From P52-10 sp041397365 (GTDB lineage: Bacteria > Pseudomonadota > Alphaproteobacteria > Rhizobiales > Xanthobacteraceae), in NCBI GenBank assembly GCA_041397365.1, contig JAWKWT010000009.1, forward strand, positions 62,001-126,000: DNA of 64,000 nucleotides, given 5' to 3'. The notes under the pieces were generated by a model that was not told the DNA's origin, ran no database searches, and was given only the letters and a program-made list of their open reading frames with translations. Every line of letters starts with the position of its first letter. The stretch's first letter is position 1. The position numbers and the translations under genes are program-made. This document shows, in pieces, positions 18,108-25,298 of the stretch.

Positions 18108-18111
<4 letters not shown>
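17326..18111 (+). CDS. ureF: Urease accessory protein UreF
   Basis: Urease accessory protein, which joins UreD and UreG in the nickel-insertion complex and gates the UreG GTPase. With the ATG at 17326 it has 261 residues and a 40-residue Ser/Thr/Ala-rich N-terminal extension; the ATG at 17386 gives 241 residues and is also possible. The core starts ALYRLMTWLSPAFPVGAFAYSSGIEWAVEDG, a clear family signature; all-helical core, ending MHHEAQYTRLFRS. The stop overlaps the ureG start (ATGA), indicating coupling. The long open frame upstream of 17326 is only a shadow of the UreE histidine tail. Confidence 0.95.
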
Positions 18112-18788
<677 letters not shown>

Positions 18789-18812
18789 CCCCTTACCTTT
18801 CCTGATATTTCC

Positions 18813-18838
18813 GGAACGAAGGCCGGGGGTGTGGCGTT
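18813..18838 (+). promoter_or_regulatory. EcfG-type promoter of the 76-residue protein gene
   Basis: GGAAC-N17-CGTT, an exact match to the general-stress sigma factor consensus. It ends 36 bases before the ATG at 18875. Confidence 0.75.
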
Positions 18839-18874
18839 GGTTCGGCAATAGACACTCCTCAAACCGGCCACGCG

Positions 18875-19105
18875 ATGAAGGATTACAACAATGCATTTCT
18901 CGGCGTGATTCTGGCCGGGGTCCTGATGTTGGTGATCGGGCTGTCGCTGCTGATCCGGCCCGGCCCGACGCCTGGAGGCGTAGACAGCGCGGCGACAGCC
19001 GAAAGCATCGTCGGCCTCCTCACGCGAAATCAGGCGGACGAACAGCCATCCTTGCGCGACATAACCTTCAGCCCGCGGCGAGAGCGCGGACCCGACACGC
19101 CTTGA
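18875..19105 (+). CDS. Small single-pass membrane protein, EcfG-dependent candidate
   Basis: Unrecognised 76-residue protein. Residues 8-28 (FLGVILAGVLMLVIGLSLLI) form one membrane helix after a short MKDYNNA start; the rest is polar and ends in an Arg/Pro-rich tail, probably cytoplasmic or periplasmic depending on orientation. No domain is visible. Support for a real gene comes from the exact EcfG promoter consensus just upstream, codon-like composition and the position between ureG and the general stress genes. It is likely a stress-induced envelope protein, which is inference. Confidence 0.6.
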   Translation: MKDYNNAFLGVILAGVLMLVIGLSLLIRPGPTPGGVDSAATAESIVGLLTRNQADEQPSLRDITFSPRRERGPDTP

Positions 19106-19128
19106 CCGGCATCCTTCAACGACGCCCC

Positions 19129-19153
19129 GGAACCCTTTCGACGCCGGGGCGTT
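19129..19153 (+). promoter_or_regulatory. EcfG-type promoter upstream of the HWE kinase gene
   Basis: GGAAC-N16-CGTT, exact consensus, overlapping a CCCCGG/CCGGGG hairpin. The next gene start on this strand is 19410, which implies a leader of about 250 bases containing a repeat element. Confidence 0.6.
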
Positions 19154-19303
19154 GAGAACTTCCACCCGCGAACAACGTTCACAGCCGCGAAACTTGTGCA
19201 TTCACGTCCGAACCGTCAAAACTCCGGTTTAGTCGAAACGCGACGCTTACGTCCCGCGGCAGCGTCCGTCGACGGGAGTCGAGACACCTTTTACGAAGTT
19301 CTG

Positions 19304-19402
19304 GAGAATGATCTCGAAAAGCGGGAGACGGTTTTCGGGATCACGCTCAAACAAAATGGCAGGGGTTGAAGCGATTCAACCTCAACACACCTTGATCTAG
19401 AG
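19304..19402. repeat. Composite intergenic repeat, copy 3 (diverged)
   Basis: Module A (19304-19348) is a diverged copy, GAGAATGATCTCGAAAAGCG to ACGCTC. It is followed by a GGTTGAAGCGATTCAACC hairpin (19364-19381) and the terminal CTAGAG. It forms the leader of the kinase gene. The rest of the 304-base gap 19106-19409 shows only the EcfG promoter. Confidence 0.7.
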
Positions 19403-19409
19403 TAGTTCA

Positions 19410-21038
19410 TTGGTCCGGCTGGGATTCATCGTCGTTCTTGTCGCGCTGATCGGCTTTCTGATCTCGGGGCTGGTCGCCTTGCGCGTCTACGAACAGGAAA
19501 TGGCGATCGAGCAGTCGTTACTGGCGCGGGCGATCGAAGGCCACGCCCGCGTGGTGCAGGACCGGTTGTCCGAGCGCGAACTGCTCACGCGCGTCGCCGT
19601 CGGCCTCATCAAATCAGAGCAGCCGCTGCATCCCAATGCGCTGCAACCGCTGCGCTCCTCAATCTATGCGTTCAAGACCGATTTCGTCGTCGCGACCTGG
19701 GTGGCGCGGATCACCGGCGGCGACGTCGCGCGGGCGGAACAGGTTCTTGCCGAATCCGGCTATCCGCAGCCGACCTTGCGCACCTCGGACGACTCGCCGC
19801 TGGCGCCACCACCCGCGGGCCAGTTCAACGTGTTGATGGATATCGAGCCGCGGACGCCGGAGACACTGGCTTTGCCCGGCCGGCTGCTCGACAAGAGCGC
19901 GGTGCTGGGCCCGGTGCTGATCGCTGCCGCGGCAACGCGCGCTCCGGCCGCCTCCGATCCGATCATCCTGCCGCGTTCGGACAACCGCGCCGGAATCGTG
20001 CTCGCCGCGCCGGCCTATTCCGAAGCCGGCGCGCTCACCGGCTTCATTTCCTTCTCATATCTGATCGGACCCCTGCTGCTGGACAACGACACGCTGTCGC
20101 AATTCACTGTGACGCTACGCGATGCGCGCGACCCGCTTCGCGAATTCGTCGCCAACAGCCAAGGCAATGTCGGGCCGGCAACGGCGATCGCGACGCGCAC
20201 GACGCCGGCGATGACGGCCGGCGTGACCTTCGGCGGGCGGAATTTCGACCTGCTCTACTATGCCAAGATCGATCCCACCGCCCGCGCGCAATCGCTGGCG
20301 GCGATCGTCATGATCGTCGGCATTTCGCTGACCGCCATCCTGTGCGGATTGTTCGGCTATGTCGCCTACAGCAATCTCCGCCTCAGCCGCGAGATCGCCG
20401 CCCGCATCAGCTTCGAGGCCCGGCTCAGCGCGGTGATCGCCGAACTCAATCACCGCGTGAAGAATATTCTCGCCGTCATCCAGTCGATCGTCACCCGCAC
20501 CATTCGTCCGGGCGTCGACATCGATAGCGCGCGCGAACTGCTGATCGGCCGGATCCACGCGATGTCGCACGTCGTCTCGCTCTTGAGCGACAGTCACTGG
20601 CAGGGTGCGCAATTGCGCGGGCTGCTGACGGCGCGGGCGATCCCGCATGCCGAGCGGATCATCTCCTCCGGACCCGACATCATCATCAGCGCACGCGCGG
20701 CGCAAAGCCTGTGTCTGATGTTCTTCGAACTCGCCTCGCAGGCCGCCGCAAACCATAACATCACGGTGCAATGGCACATCAGCGGCAAGCCGGGTCAGGA
20801 AACATTCCTTCTGACCTGGGAGGAGCAAGGCGCCACGCCGAACTCCGGCCGCGAGGAAAGCGATTTCGGCACGATCCTGCTCGACCGCGTCACACCGGAG
20901 GCGCTTGGCGGAACATCGAAGCGCTATTTCAACGATAAGGGCTACGTCTTCGAGATCACCGCGCCGCTGCAAACGGTCGTCGACAAGGTGGAGCTGAGCC
21001 GCACCAGCCGACTGGCGGGCTTGCCCCCGCCGGCATGA
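19410..21038 (+). CDS. HWE-family sensor histidine kinase with degenerate ATPase domain
   Basis: Membrane sensor kinase, 542 residues, next to nepR-ecfG-phyR and so a candidate PhyR kinase. The start is TTG at 19410 (weak ribosome binding site), giving a first membrane helix at 4-26, a CHASE-like periplasmic domain to about 295, a second helix at about 297-320 and the H-box ELNHRVKNILAVIQ with H348. The C-terminal domain keeps the HWE-type W-E-E (W470) and an FGTILLDR element, but the N-box reads FELASQAAAN, with Q444 where the Mg-ATP-binding Asn belongs, and the usual GGP is QGA. It may be a pseudokinase or a weak phosphatase. Confidence 0.85.
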   Translation: MVRLGFIVVLVALIGFLISGLVALRVYEQEMAIEQSLLARAIEGHARVVQDRLSERELLTRVAVGLIKSEQPLHPNALQPLRSSIYAFKTDFVVATWVARITGGDVARAEQVLAESGYPQPTLRTSDDSPLAPPPAGQFNVLMDIEPRTPETLALPGRLLDKSAVLGPVLIAAAATRAPAASDPIILPRSDNRAGIVLAAPAYSEAGALTGFISFSYLIGPLLLDNDTLSQFTVTLRDARDPLREFVANSQGNVGPATAIATRTTPAMTAGVTFGGRNFDLLYYAKIDPTARAQSLAAIVMIVGISLTAILCGLFGYVAYSNLRLSREIAARISFEARLSAVIAELNHRVKNILAVIQSIVTRTIRPGVDIDSARELLIGRIHAMSHVVSLLSDSHWQGAQLRGLLTARAIPHAERIISSGPDIIISARAAQSLCLMFFELASQAAANHNITVQWHISGKPGQETFLLTWEEQGATPNSGREESDFGTILLDRVTPEALGGTSKRYFNDKGYVFEITAPLQTVVDKVELSRTSRLAGLPPPA

Positions 21039-21090
21039 GGCAGGCCTCGCTTTGCGACAGCGCACGCCTCGCCGACATCCCGCTCAGGCA

Positions 21091-21115
21091 GGAACTTCCT
21101 CCGCGGCGCGGCATT
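21091..21115 (+). promoter_or_regulatory. EcfG-type promoter of the 27-residue peptide gene
   Basis: GGAAC-N16-CATT, one mismatch to consensus in the -10 part. It ends 30 bases before the ATG at 21146. Confidence 0.55.
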
Positions 21116-21145
21116 GGTCCGGCGCTTTTTCATGTGGAGGTCTCG

Positions 21146-21229
21146 ATGGGTCGATATCTGCTGCTCTGGCTGCTTGGCGTGCCGATTCCGATTTTGCTTC
21201 TGATCTGGCTGTTCGGCGGACTCAATTAG
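21146..21229 (+). CDS. 27-residue hydrophobic membrane peptide
   Basis: Tiny protein starting MGRYLLLWLLG and ending WLFGGLN; almost all of it is one membrane helix with a central PIPI break. A strong GGAGG ribosome binding site lies 6 bases before the ATG, an EcfG-like promoter lies upstream, and a strong terminator follows at 21252. Together they make a complete one-gene unit. Near-identical short peptides occur unannotated or as hypothetical proteins in Bradyrhizobium relatives, as I recall. The function is unknown. Confidence 0.65.
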   Translation: MGRYLLLWLLGVPIPILLLIWLFGGLN

Positions 21230-21251
21230 CCATATCGCGCTTCGCCAGAAC

Positions 21252-21289
21252 AGAAAGCCCCTCACCGCTCGCGCGGTGAGGGGCTTTCT
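21252..21289. terminator. Bidirectional terminator between peptide gene and ecfG
   Basis: Perfect 17-bp stem (21252-21268 with 21273-21289), TCGC loop, AAAG/CTTT at the base. It lies between the 27-residue peptide gene and the convergent ecfG stop, and suits both. Confidence 0.9.
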
Positions 21290-21323
21290 TGTATCGCTCG
21301 CCCGCAGGGGCTTAGAGTTCGCG

Positions 21324-21869
21324 TCAGCCGCTGCTGCCGATCACGGCGCGCACCGTATTGTCAGGACCGAAATCCTCGGCGCCATCGACATAGAGCAGGT
21401 TGCTCAGTTTCGAGCGCGCGCGGTTCACGCGGCTCTTGATGGTGCCGACCGCGCATCCGCAGATCGCGGCCGCGTCCTCATAGGAAAAGCCGGACGCACC
21501 GACGAGGATGAGCGCCTCCCGCTGGTCCTGCGGCAGCTTGTCGAGCGCAGTGCGAAATTCCTCGAACTCGATGTGGATATTCTGGCTCGGCTGCGTCTTC
21601 AACGTTTTGGCATAGCCGCCATCGGCGTCCTCCACCTCGCGCCGCCGCTTGCGATAATCCGAACGGAACAGATTTCTCAAGATCGTGAACAGCCAAGCCG
21701 GCAGATTGGAGCCCACCTGAAACGAGTCGATGTTCGCGATCGCGCGCAGCAGCGTCTCCTGCACGAGATCGTCGGCGCGATCCGCATTTCCGCTCAATGA
21801 GATGGCAAAGGCGCGCAAGTTCGGCACCGTCGCCAGGATATCGTCGCGCAGTTCATTTGTGAGAGGCAT
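21324..21869 (-). CDS. ecfG: General stress ECF sigma factor EcfG
   Basis: ECF15-type RNA polymerase sigma factor that directs the alphaproteobacterial general stress response, 181 residues. Region 2 (residues about 10-75) includes DDLVQETLLRAIANIDSF and PAWLFTILRNLFRSDYRKRRRE; region 4 (about 110-165) includes LDKLPQDQREALILVGASGFSYEDAA and the helix-turn-helix GTIKSRVNRARSKL. It is held inactive by NepR and freed when phosphorylated PhyR takes NepR. The start ATG at 21869 overlaps the nepR stop by one base, so the two proteins are made in coupled amounts. It is autoregulated through the EcfG-like promoter at 22192-22216. Confidence 0.95.
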   Translation of the reverse strand: MPLTNELRDDILATVPNLRAFAISLSGNADRADDLVQETLLRAIANIDSFQVGSNLPAWLFTILRNLFRSDYRKRRREVEDADGGYAKTLKTQPSQNIHIEFEEFRTALDKLPQDQREALILVGASGFSYEDAAAICGCAVGTIKSRVNRARSKLSNLLYVDGAEDFGPDNTVRAVIGSSG

Positions 21870-22090
21870 TAATCATTCCCCTCCATTTTGCTGTCCGCCA
21901 CCGGCGGATCATCGAGTTTCCGGACCAGTTCCGCGAAACGATCGGGCACCCCCTGCCGAACCACGTCATCATACATGGAGCGCAACTGGTGGCCGATCCT
22001 GGCCTGAATCTCAGCGTTCAGACCTCCCGGCCGCTTCTCGCGGGATGTGCCGGCATTCTGTGCGCCGGTTTGAGGCTTCAATTCTTTCAT
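21869..22090 (-). CDS. nepR: Anti-sigma factor NepR
   Basis: Small anti-sigma factor that sequesters EcfG and is itself captured by the sigma-like domain of phosphorylated PhyR. With the ATG at 22090 it has 73 residues, the usual size; the frame is open further upstream but those residues are not family-like. The conserved core reads IGHQLRSMYDDVVRQGVPDRFAELVRKLD, the two NepR helices, followed by a short acidic tail. The basic, disordered N-terminus (TSREKRPGG) is typical. TAATG overlap with ecfG. Confidence 0.93.
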   Translation of the reverse strand: MKELKPQTGAQNAGTSREKRPGGLNAEIQARIGHQLRSMYDDVVRQGVPDRFAELVRKLDDPPVADSKMEGND

Positions 22091-22191
22091 GACCCAACCT
22101 GTAAAATGACCTCGAGAAAGCCGTTTGATGCATGCGCGGAGACAAATTTCGGTAGCATTTGAAGGTCTTGCCACATGCCCGTAGCGAACCT

Positions 22192-22216
22192 AACTCCACC
22201 CCATGGAATTTGTTCC
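22192..22216 (-). promoter_or_regulatory. EcfG-type promoter of nepR-ecfG
   Basis: On the minus strand GGAAC-N16-AGTT, one mismatch in the -10 part. It is divergent from, and only 8 bases away from, the phyR promoter. It would make nepR-ecfG autoregulated. Confidence 0.7.
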
Positions 22217-22224
22217 GAGGTGAC

Positions 22225-22249
22225 GGAACTTTTCTGAAGCTTCTGCGTA
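22225..22249 (+). promoter_or_regulatory. EcfG-type promoter of phyR
   Basis: GGAAC-N16-CGTA, one mismatch in the -10 part. The ATG of phyR lies 65 bases downstream. Confidence 0.7.
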
Positions 22250-22314
22250 AGTATCTCTGGAACGTGGCCTCAGGCCCTGTCAGTTCGAATGTTGTCGATT
22301 TTTTTGGAGGGGGA

Positions 22315-23121
22315 ATGTCCCGATCCCAGCTAGTTGCCGAGCACCTGCCGTTGCTGCGCCGCTATTCACGCGCCTTGACCGGCCAGCAAGCATCCGGTGA
22401 TGCTTATGTAGCCGCCATGCTGGAGGCATTGCTCCAGGAGCCTGACCTCCTTGACGAGACTAAGGGCGCGAGAGCCGGTTTGTTCCGTCTTTTCACCCGA
22501 ATATGGAATTCGGTGGCCATCAACGAGGATGTCGACGTGGTGCCGCTGCATGCGCGCCCCGAGCAGCGGCTCTCGAACCTCACGCCGCTGCCGCGGCAGG
22601 TATTTCTGCTGCTGTCGCTCGAAGGCTTCTCCGAGGAGGAAGTGGCTTTCATCCTCGATTGCTCCGTGCAGGACGTCCGCGACTATTCGGACGGGGCGGG
22701 CCGCGAGCTTGCCGCCGAAATCGCGACCGACGTTCTCATCATTGAGGACGAGACATTTATCGCCATGGACCTCGAAAACCTAGTGAAGAATCTCGGACAC
22801 AATGTCATCGGCGTCGCACGAACGCACAAGGACGCCGTGGAGATGGGCCGCAAAAAGACGCCGGGCCTGATTCTCGCCGACATCCAGCTCGCCGACGGTT
22901 CATCGGGCCTCGATGCCGTCAACGAGATGCTGCGGACGTTCGAGGTGCCGGTGGTGTTCATCACCGCCTATCCGGAGCGCTTCCTCACCGGCGAGCGGCC
23001 GGAACCGGCCTTCCTGATCTCGAAGCCGTTCCAGCCGGCGATGGTGTCGGCGGTGGCCAGCCAGGCGCTGTTCTTCCAGCGCAATTCGCGCAACCGCCCG
23101 CCGCGGGCCGCCGCCTCCTGA
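22315..23121 (+). CDS. phyR: General stress response regulator PhyR
   Basis: Anti-anti-sigma response regulator, 268 residues. The ATG at 22315 is preceded by GGAGGGGGA, a very strong ribosome binding site; earlier in-frame starts are not needed. The N-terminal sigma-like domain (1-130: MSRSQLVAEHLPLLRRYSRALTG-type start, LPRQVFLLLSLEGFSEEEVAFIL as sigma4-like) mimics EcfG and binds NepR. The C-terminal receiver domain (about 138-260) has the acidic pair VLIIEDE, phospho-acceptor D189 in LILADIQLADG, T/S in FITAYPE and the SKPF lysine. It is divergent from nepR-ecfG, the standard arrangement. Confidence 0.96.
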   Translation: MSRSQLVAEHLPLLRRYSRALTGQQASGDAYVAAMLEALLQEPDLLDETKGARAGLFRLFTRIWNSVAINEDVDVVPLHARPEQRLSNLTPLPRQVFLLLSLEGFSEEEVAFILDCSVQDVRDYSDGAGRELAAEIATDVLIIEDETFIAMDLENLVKNLGHNVIGVARTHKDAVEMGRKKTPGLILADIQLADGSSGLDAVNEMLRTFEVPVVFITAYPERFLTGERPEPAFLISKPFQPAMVSAVASQALFFQRNSRNRPPRAAAS

Positions 23122-23149
23122 TCTTTTGTCGGGTGTCTCCGACACACTT

Positions 23150-23185
23150 TTCAACGCCGCGTCATCGCCATGACGCGGCGTTGAA
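23150..23185 (+). terminator. Stem-loop after phyR, possible terminator
   Basis: Perfect 16-bp stem (23150-23165 with 23170-23185) and CGCC loop, 29 bases after the phyR stop. No T-run follows, so termination would be inefficient or Rho-aided. Confidence 0.55.
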
Positions 23186-23251
23186 CTGCGTTTGCGGCTT
23201 GAATTCGATTTACGGAGAATCCGACGCGTTTGACTCGCATCGGATAAAATC

Positions 23252-23284
23252 GGGGCGCAGCCGGCATCACCACGACTGCGCCCC
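23252..23284. repeat. Stem-loop in the phyR downstream gap
   Basis: 9-bp inverted repeat GGGGCGCAG/CTGCGCCCC, followed on the minus strand by GATTTTATC as in a terminator. No minus-strand gene ends here, so its role is unclear. The rest of the gap 23122-23471 holds only the phyR stem-loop and an EcfG promoter. Confidence 0.45.
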
Positions 23285-23406
23285 ATAGCCGGCAAACGAG
23301 GGGCAGGGAACGCCGGCTTTGAATGTGACGCCGGGCGAACAGATTCGTTCCCGAGCGCAGTCGATATTTTTCAGAACGAGCTTGCGAGCGCCATCGCTCC
23401 TTTTCC

Positions 23407-23432
23407 GGAACCCCTCGCCGGCCTCCGACGTT
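23407..23432 (+). promoter_or_regulatory. EcfG-type promoter of the 131-residue secreted protein gene
   Basis: GGAAC-N17-CGTT, exact consensus, ending 39 bases before the ATG at 23472. Confidence 0.75.
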
Positions 23433-23471
23433 GTCACTGCATCTCCGGTCCACGGAAATACGAGGCATCAC

Positions 23472-23867
23472 ATGTCGGCGTTCACACCCCCTCTTTTAGG
23501 CGCAGCCGCGGCGCTCGCTGTTGTCGGCGGATTGCATCTTGAGATCGCATCCGGCCAGTCGCTGCCGCCCGAATTGCGCGACGGTGACGCCCGCAATGCG
23601 GCGACGATGTCGATCGTGCAATACGACGTCAACCGCGCGGCGAAATCTGACAGGCATGCAATGGTGTTTGTGCCGGCCGAGCAAAGCGCGATCACGGCTG
23701 TGTCGAATTATCTGTCGACCCCGGCGACCACCGTCGCCATTCGAATCAAGTCGCCCGTAAAGCCACCGCCGGTCAGGAATGAAAAGCAACTGGCTGCCTG
23801 CGAGGGCGTGGTCAGCGCCCTGACCGAAGTGGCGAAGCAATTGCAGCCGGGGCGCTGCATTACGTGA
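23472..23867 (+). CDS. Hypothetical secreted protein in the EcfG island
   Basis: Unrecognised 131-residue protein. The ATG at 23472 lies just downstream of an exact EcfG promoter, which decides against the longer frame from 23319. The N-terminus (PPLLGAAAALAVVGGLHLEIASGQS) looks like a signal peptide or anchor; the rest is mixed alpha/beta with two cysteines (in LAACEGVV and GRCIT) that could form a disulphide. No domain is recognised. It is likely an exported, stress-induced protein, by inference from context. Confidence 0.65.
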   Translation: MSAFTPPLLGAAAALAVVGGLHLEIASGQSLPPELRDGDARNAATMSIVQYDVNRAAKSDRHAMVFVPAEQSAITAVSNYLSTPATTVAIRIKSPVKPPPVRNEKQLAACEGVVSALTEVAKQLQPGRCIT

Positions 23868-23901
23868 TCGCGCCCACGCCGCATGCCTCAAGCCAAATAG
23901 A

Positions 23902-24378
23902 TCAATCTTCTTCCGTCTCGGTGGACGTCGCCTTACGCGCGGCCAGCAGGCCGAGCACGACGCCACCGATCGCCAGCAGCGGAATCATCCGCCGAGCGCC
24001 TACGGTGCGAACGAGCTGAAGGCCGATCGCGAGCGTGGCGGGATCGGAGAGCAGCGAACTCGCCGACGCCTTGGCCTGTGCTTTTGCCTGTTTCGCGGCC
24101 TCCGCCGCCTCGCGCGCCGCCTGTTCGAGCCGCTTGCGATTCTGCTTCTGCTTGACGATGTACGAGATCGCCGCAATCAACGTCATGACCAGAAACACCG
24201 CCGCGGACGCCAGACACGCGGCCACAGCGCCTTCCCGTTGCAGCACGAACACGAACGCGGCGGCCGCAAGAAAGCATGTCGTGATGAACAACGACACGCC
24301 AGCAGCCACAGCCAGAGTCGTCAGCCGGATCGCAACCCCCGCCCCGACCCGCATTTCATCGACAAACCGCTGAAACAT
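23902..24378 (-). CDS. Membrane protein with two N-terminal helices and Ala/Lys coiled segment
   Basis: Hypothetical 158-residue inner-membrane protein, similar in layout to phage-holin-like/Actinobacterial-holin-type (DUF1469) envelope proteins. Helices at about 15-40 and 44-72, then a charged, Ala-rich helix (QNRKRLEQAAREAAEAAKQAKAQ) likely to be a coiled coil, then a third helix near 132-148 and an acidic tail. It lies 80 bases downstream of the DUF883 gene on the same strand and probably shares its EcfG promoter. Pairs of DUF883 and DUF1469-like proteins are common in stress regulons. Confidence 0.7.
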   Translation of the reverse strand: MFQRFVDEMRVGAGVAIRLTTLAVAAGVSLFITTCFLAAAAFVFVLQREGAVAACLASAAVFLVMTLIAAISYIVKQKQNRKRLEQAAREAAEAAKQAKAQAKASASSLLSDPATLAIGLQLVRTVGARRMIPLLAIGGVVLGLLAARKATSTETEED

Positions 24379-24458
24379 CGCCGCCCCTTGTCAAAGCCCG
24401 GCAAAGCGCGCGACGCGCCTTGCCCAATCGCATATCTGCGTCAATCGACCTTCGCCAA

Positions 24459-24794
24459 TTACCTGCGCCAAGTCACGCCGATCAGGAAGCCGAGACCGAT
24501 CGCGAGGCCAACGGTCGCCAGCGGTCGCTGCACGATCGCGTCCTCGATGCTTTCCTCCAGCGTGGCGGCGGCATCCTGCGCGGCCTCGAACGCAGCCGCG
24601 CCTTTCCTTCCGGCATCGTCCATGAACGTATCGACGCTGGAGCGCGCCTGTTTGAAGCTGCGTTTCGCCTGCTTACCCGTAGCCTGGGTGAACTGATTCA
24701 GCGCGTCCGAAAGCTGCTCCGCCAGGGCCGAAATATCGCCCTTCACCGCTTCGACATCCCGCTGGATATTTTTCATTGCATCCTCACTCGTCAT
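24459..24794 (-). CDS. DUF883 (ElaB/YqjD/YgaM) family protein
   Basis: Stress-linked, C-tail-anchored membrane protein of 111 residues. A long amphipathic helix (residues 5-85) is followed by the family-typical C-terminal segment IVQRPLATVGLAIGLGFLIGVTWRR, the membrane anchor ending in Arg. E. coli relatives ElaB and YqjD are RpoS-dependent and bind ribosomes at the membrane; by analogy this one may act under general stress. AAGGAG lies 6 bases before the ATG, and an exact EcfG promoter is upstream at 24824-24848. Confidence 0.88.
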   Translation of the reverse strand: MTSEDAMKNIQRDVEAVKGDISALAEQLSDALNQFTQATGKQAKRSFKQARSSVDTFMDDAGRKGAAAFEAAQDAAATLEESIEDAIVQRPLATVGLAIGLGFLIGVTWRR

Positions 24795-24823
24795 AACTTG
24801 CTCCTTGCCCTCACGTCGCCATC

Positions 24824-24848
24824 AACGTGAGCTTGGTACAAAAGTTCC
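24824..24848 (-). promoter_or_regulatory. EcfG-type promoter of the DUF883 gene
   Basis: On the minus strand GGAAC-N16-CGTT, exact consensus. The -10 part ends 30 bases before the start codon at 24794. Confidence 0.8.
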
Positions 24849-24925
24849 ATCCATGAAACCATCCGTCTTTTGCATCAAGCCCGGATGTCCTTCGGATAGC
24901 AGTCCGGCCGCCTGCCCGCTTTGAT

Positions 24926-25084
24926 CTAGATGCGCCCCAGCAGCAGCAGGATCAGCACGATGATGAGGATGGTGCCGACGATGCCCGACGGGCCGTAGCC
25001 CCAGTTCGAGGAATAGCCCCAGTTCGGGATTACACCAAGAAGGGCAAGGACGAGGATGATAATCAGGATGGTGCCGAGAGACAT
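24926..25084 (-). CDS. DUF3309 family small membrane protein
   Basis: Protein of 52 residues with two hydrophobic helices: MSLGTILIIILVLALLGVIP at the start and IVGTILIIVLILLLLG at the end, joined by a short Trp/Tyr/Gly loop (NWGYSSNWGYGPSG). This helix-NWGYGPSG-helix plan is that of DUF3309. The ATG at 25084 is the family start; the frame upstream is not family-like. The function is unknown. Relatives sit in stress-inducible regions. A GGAAC lies upstream on the minus strand, but the -10 part is poor. Confidence 0.85.
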   Translation of the reverse strand: MSLGTILIIILVLALLGVIPNWGYSSNWGYGPSGIVGTILIIVLILLLLGRI

Positions 25085-25185
25085 GATGACCTCATGAAAA
25101 GCTGTCGCGAAAATCCGCGTGGTCCCAAGTTTTTTGGTCCCAGATCGTGATCCCAAGTCGCCACGACGGCGGAAAGTTCCGATGC

Positions 25186-25210
25186 GGAACGTGAGCGAGA
25201 GAATTCCGTG
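25186..25210 (+). promoter_or_regulatory. EcfG-type promoter of the second DUF2865 gene
   Basis: GGAAC-N16-CGTG, one mismatch. It lies 88 bases before the ATG at 25299. Confidence 0.55.
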
Positions 25211-25298
25211 CATGCGCGCCGGTAAGGTTAAATTGCAACCTCGCTCGCCCCAGCGCGTTAGCGCGGATATCTACGGCAAACACCAGGCGAAGGAATCG

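Noticed and set aside
22258..22285. A second GGAAC downstream of the phyR promoter (22259-22263)
   Set aside because: With 16-17 base spacing the -10 part is TCAG or CAGT; only 18-base spacing gives AGTT, which is off consensus.
25155..25180. Possible EcfG promoter for the DUF3309 gene on the minus strand
   Set aside because: GGAAC is present but the -10 part reads GACT or ACTT, too far from CGTT to claim.
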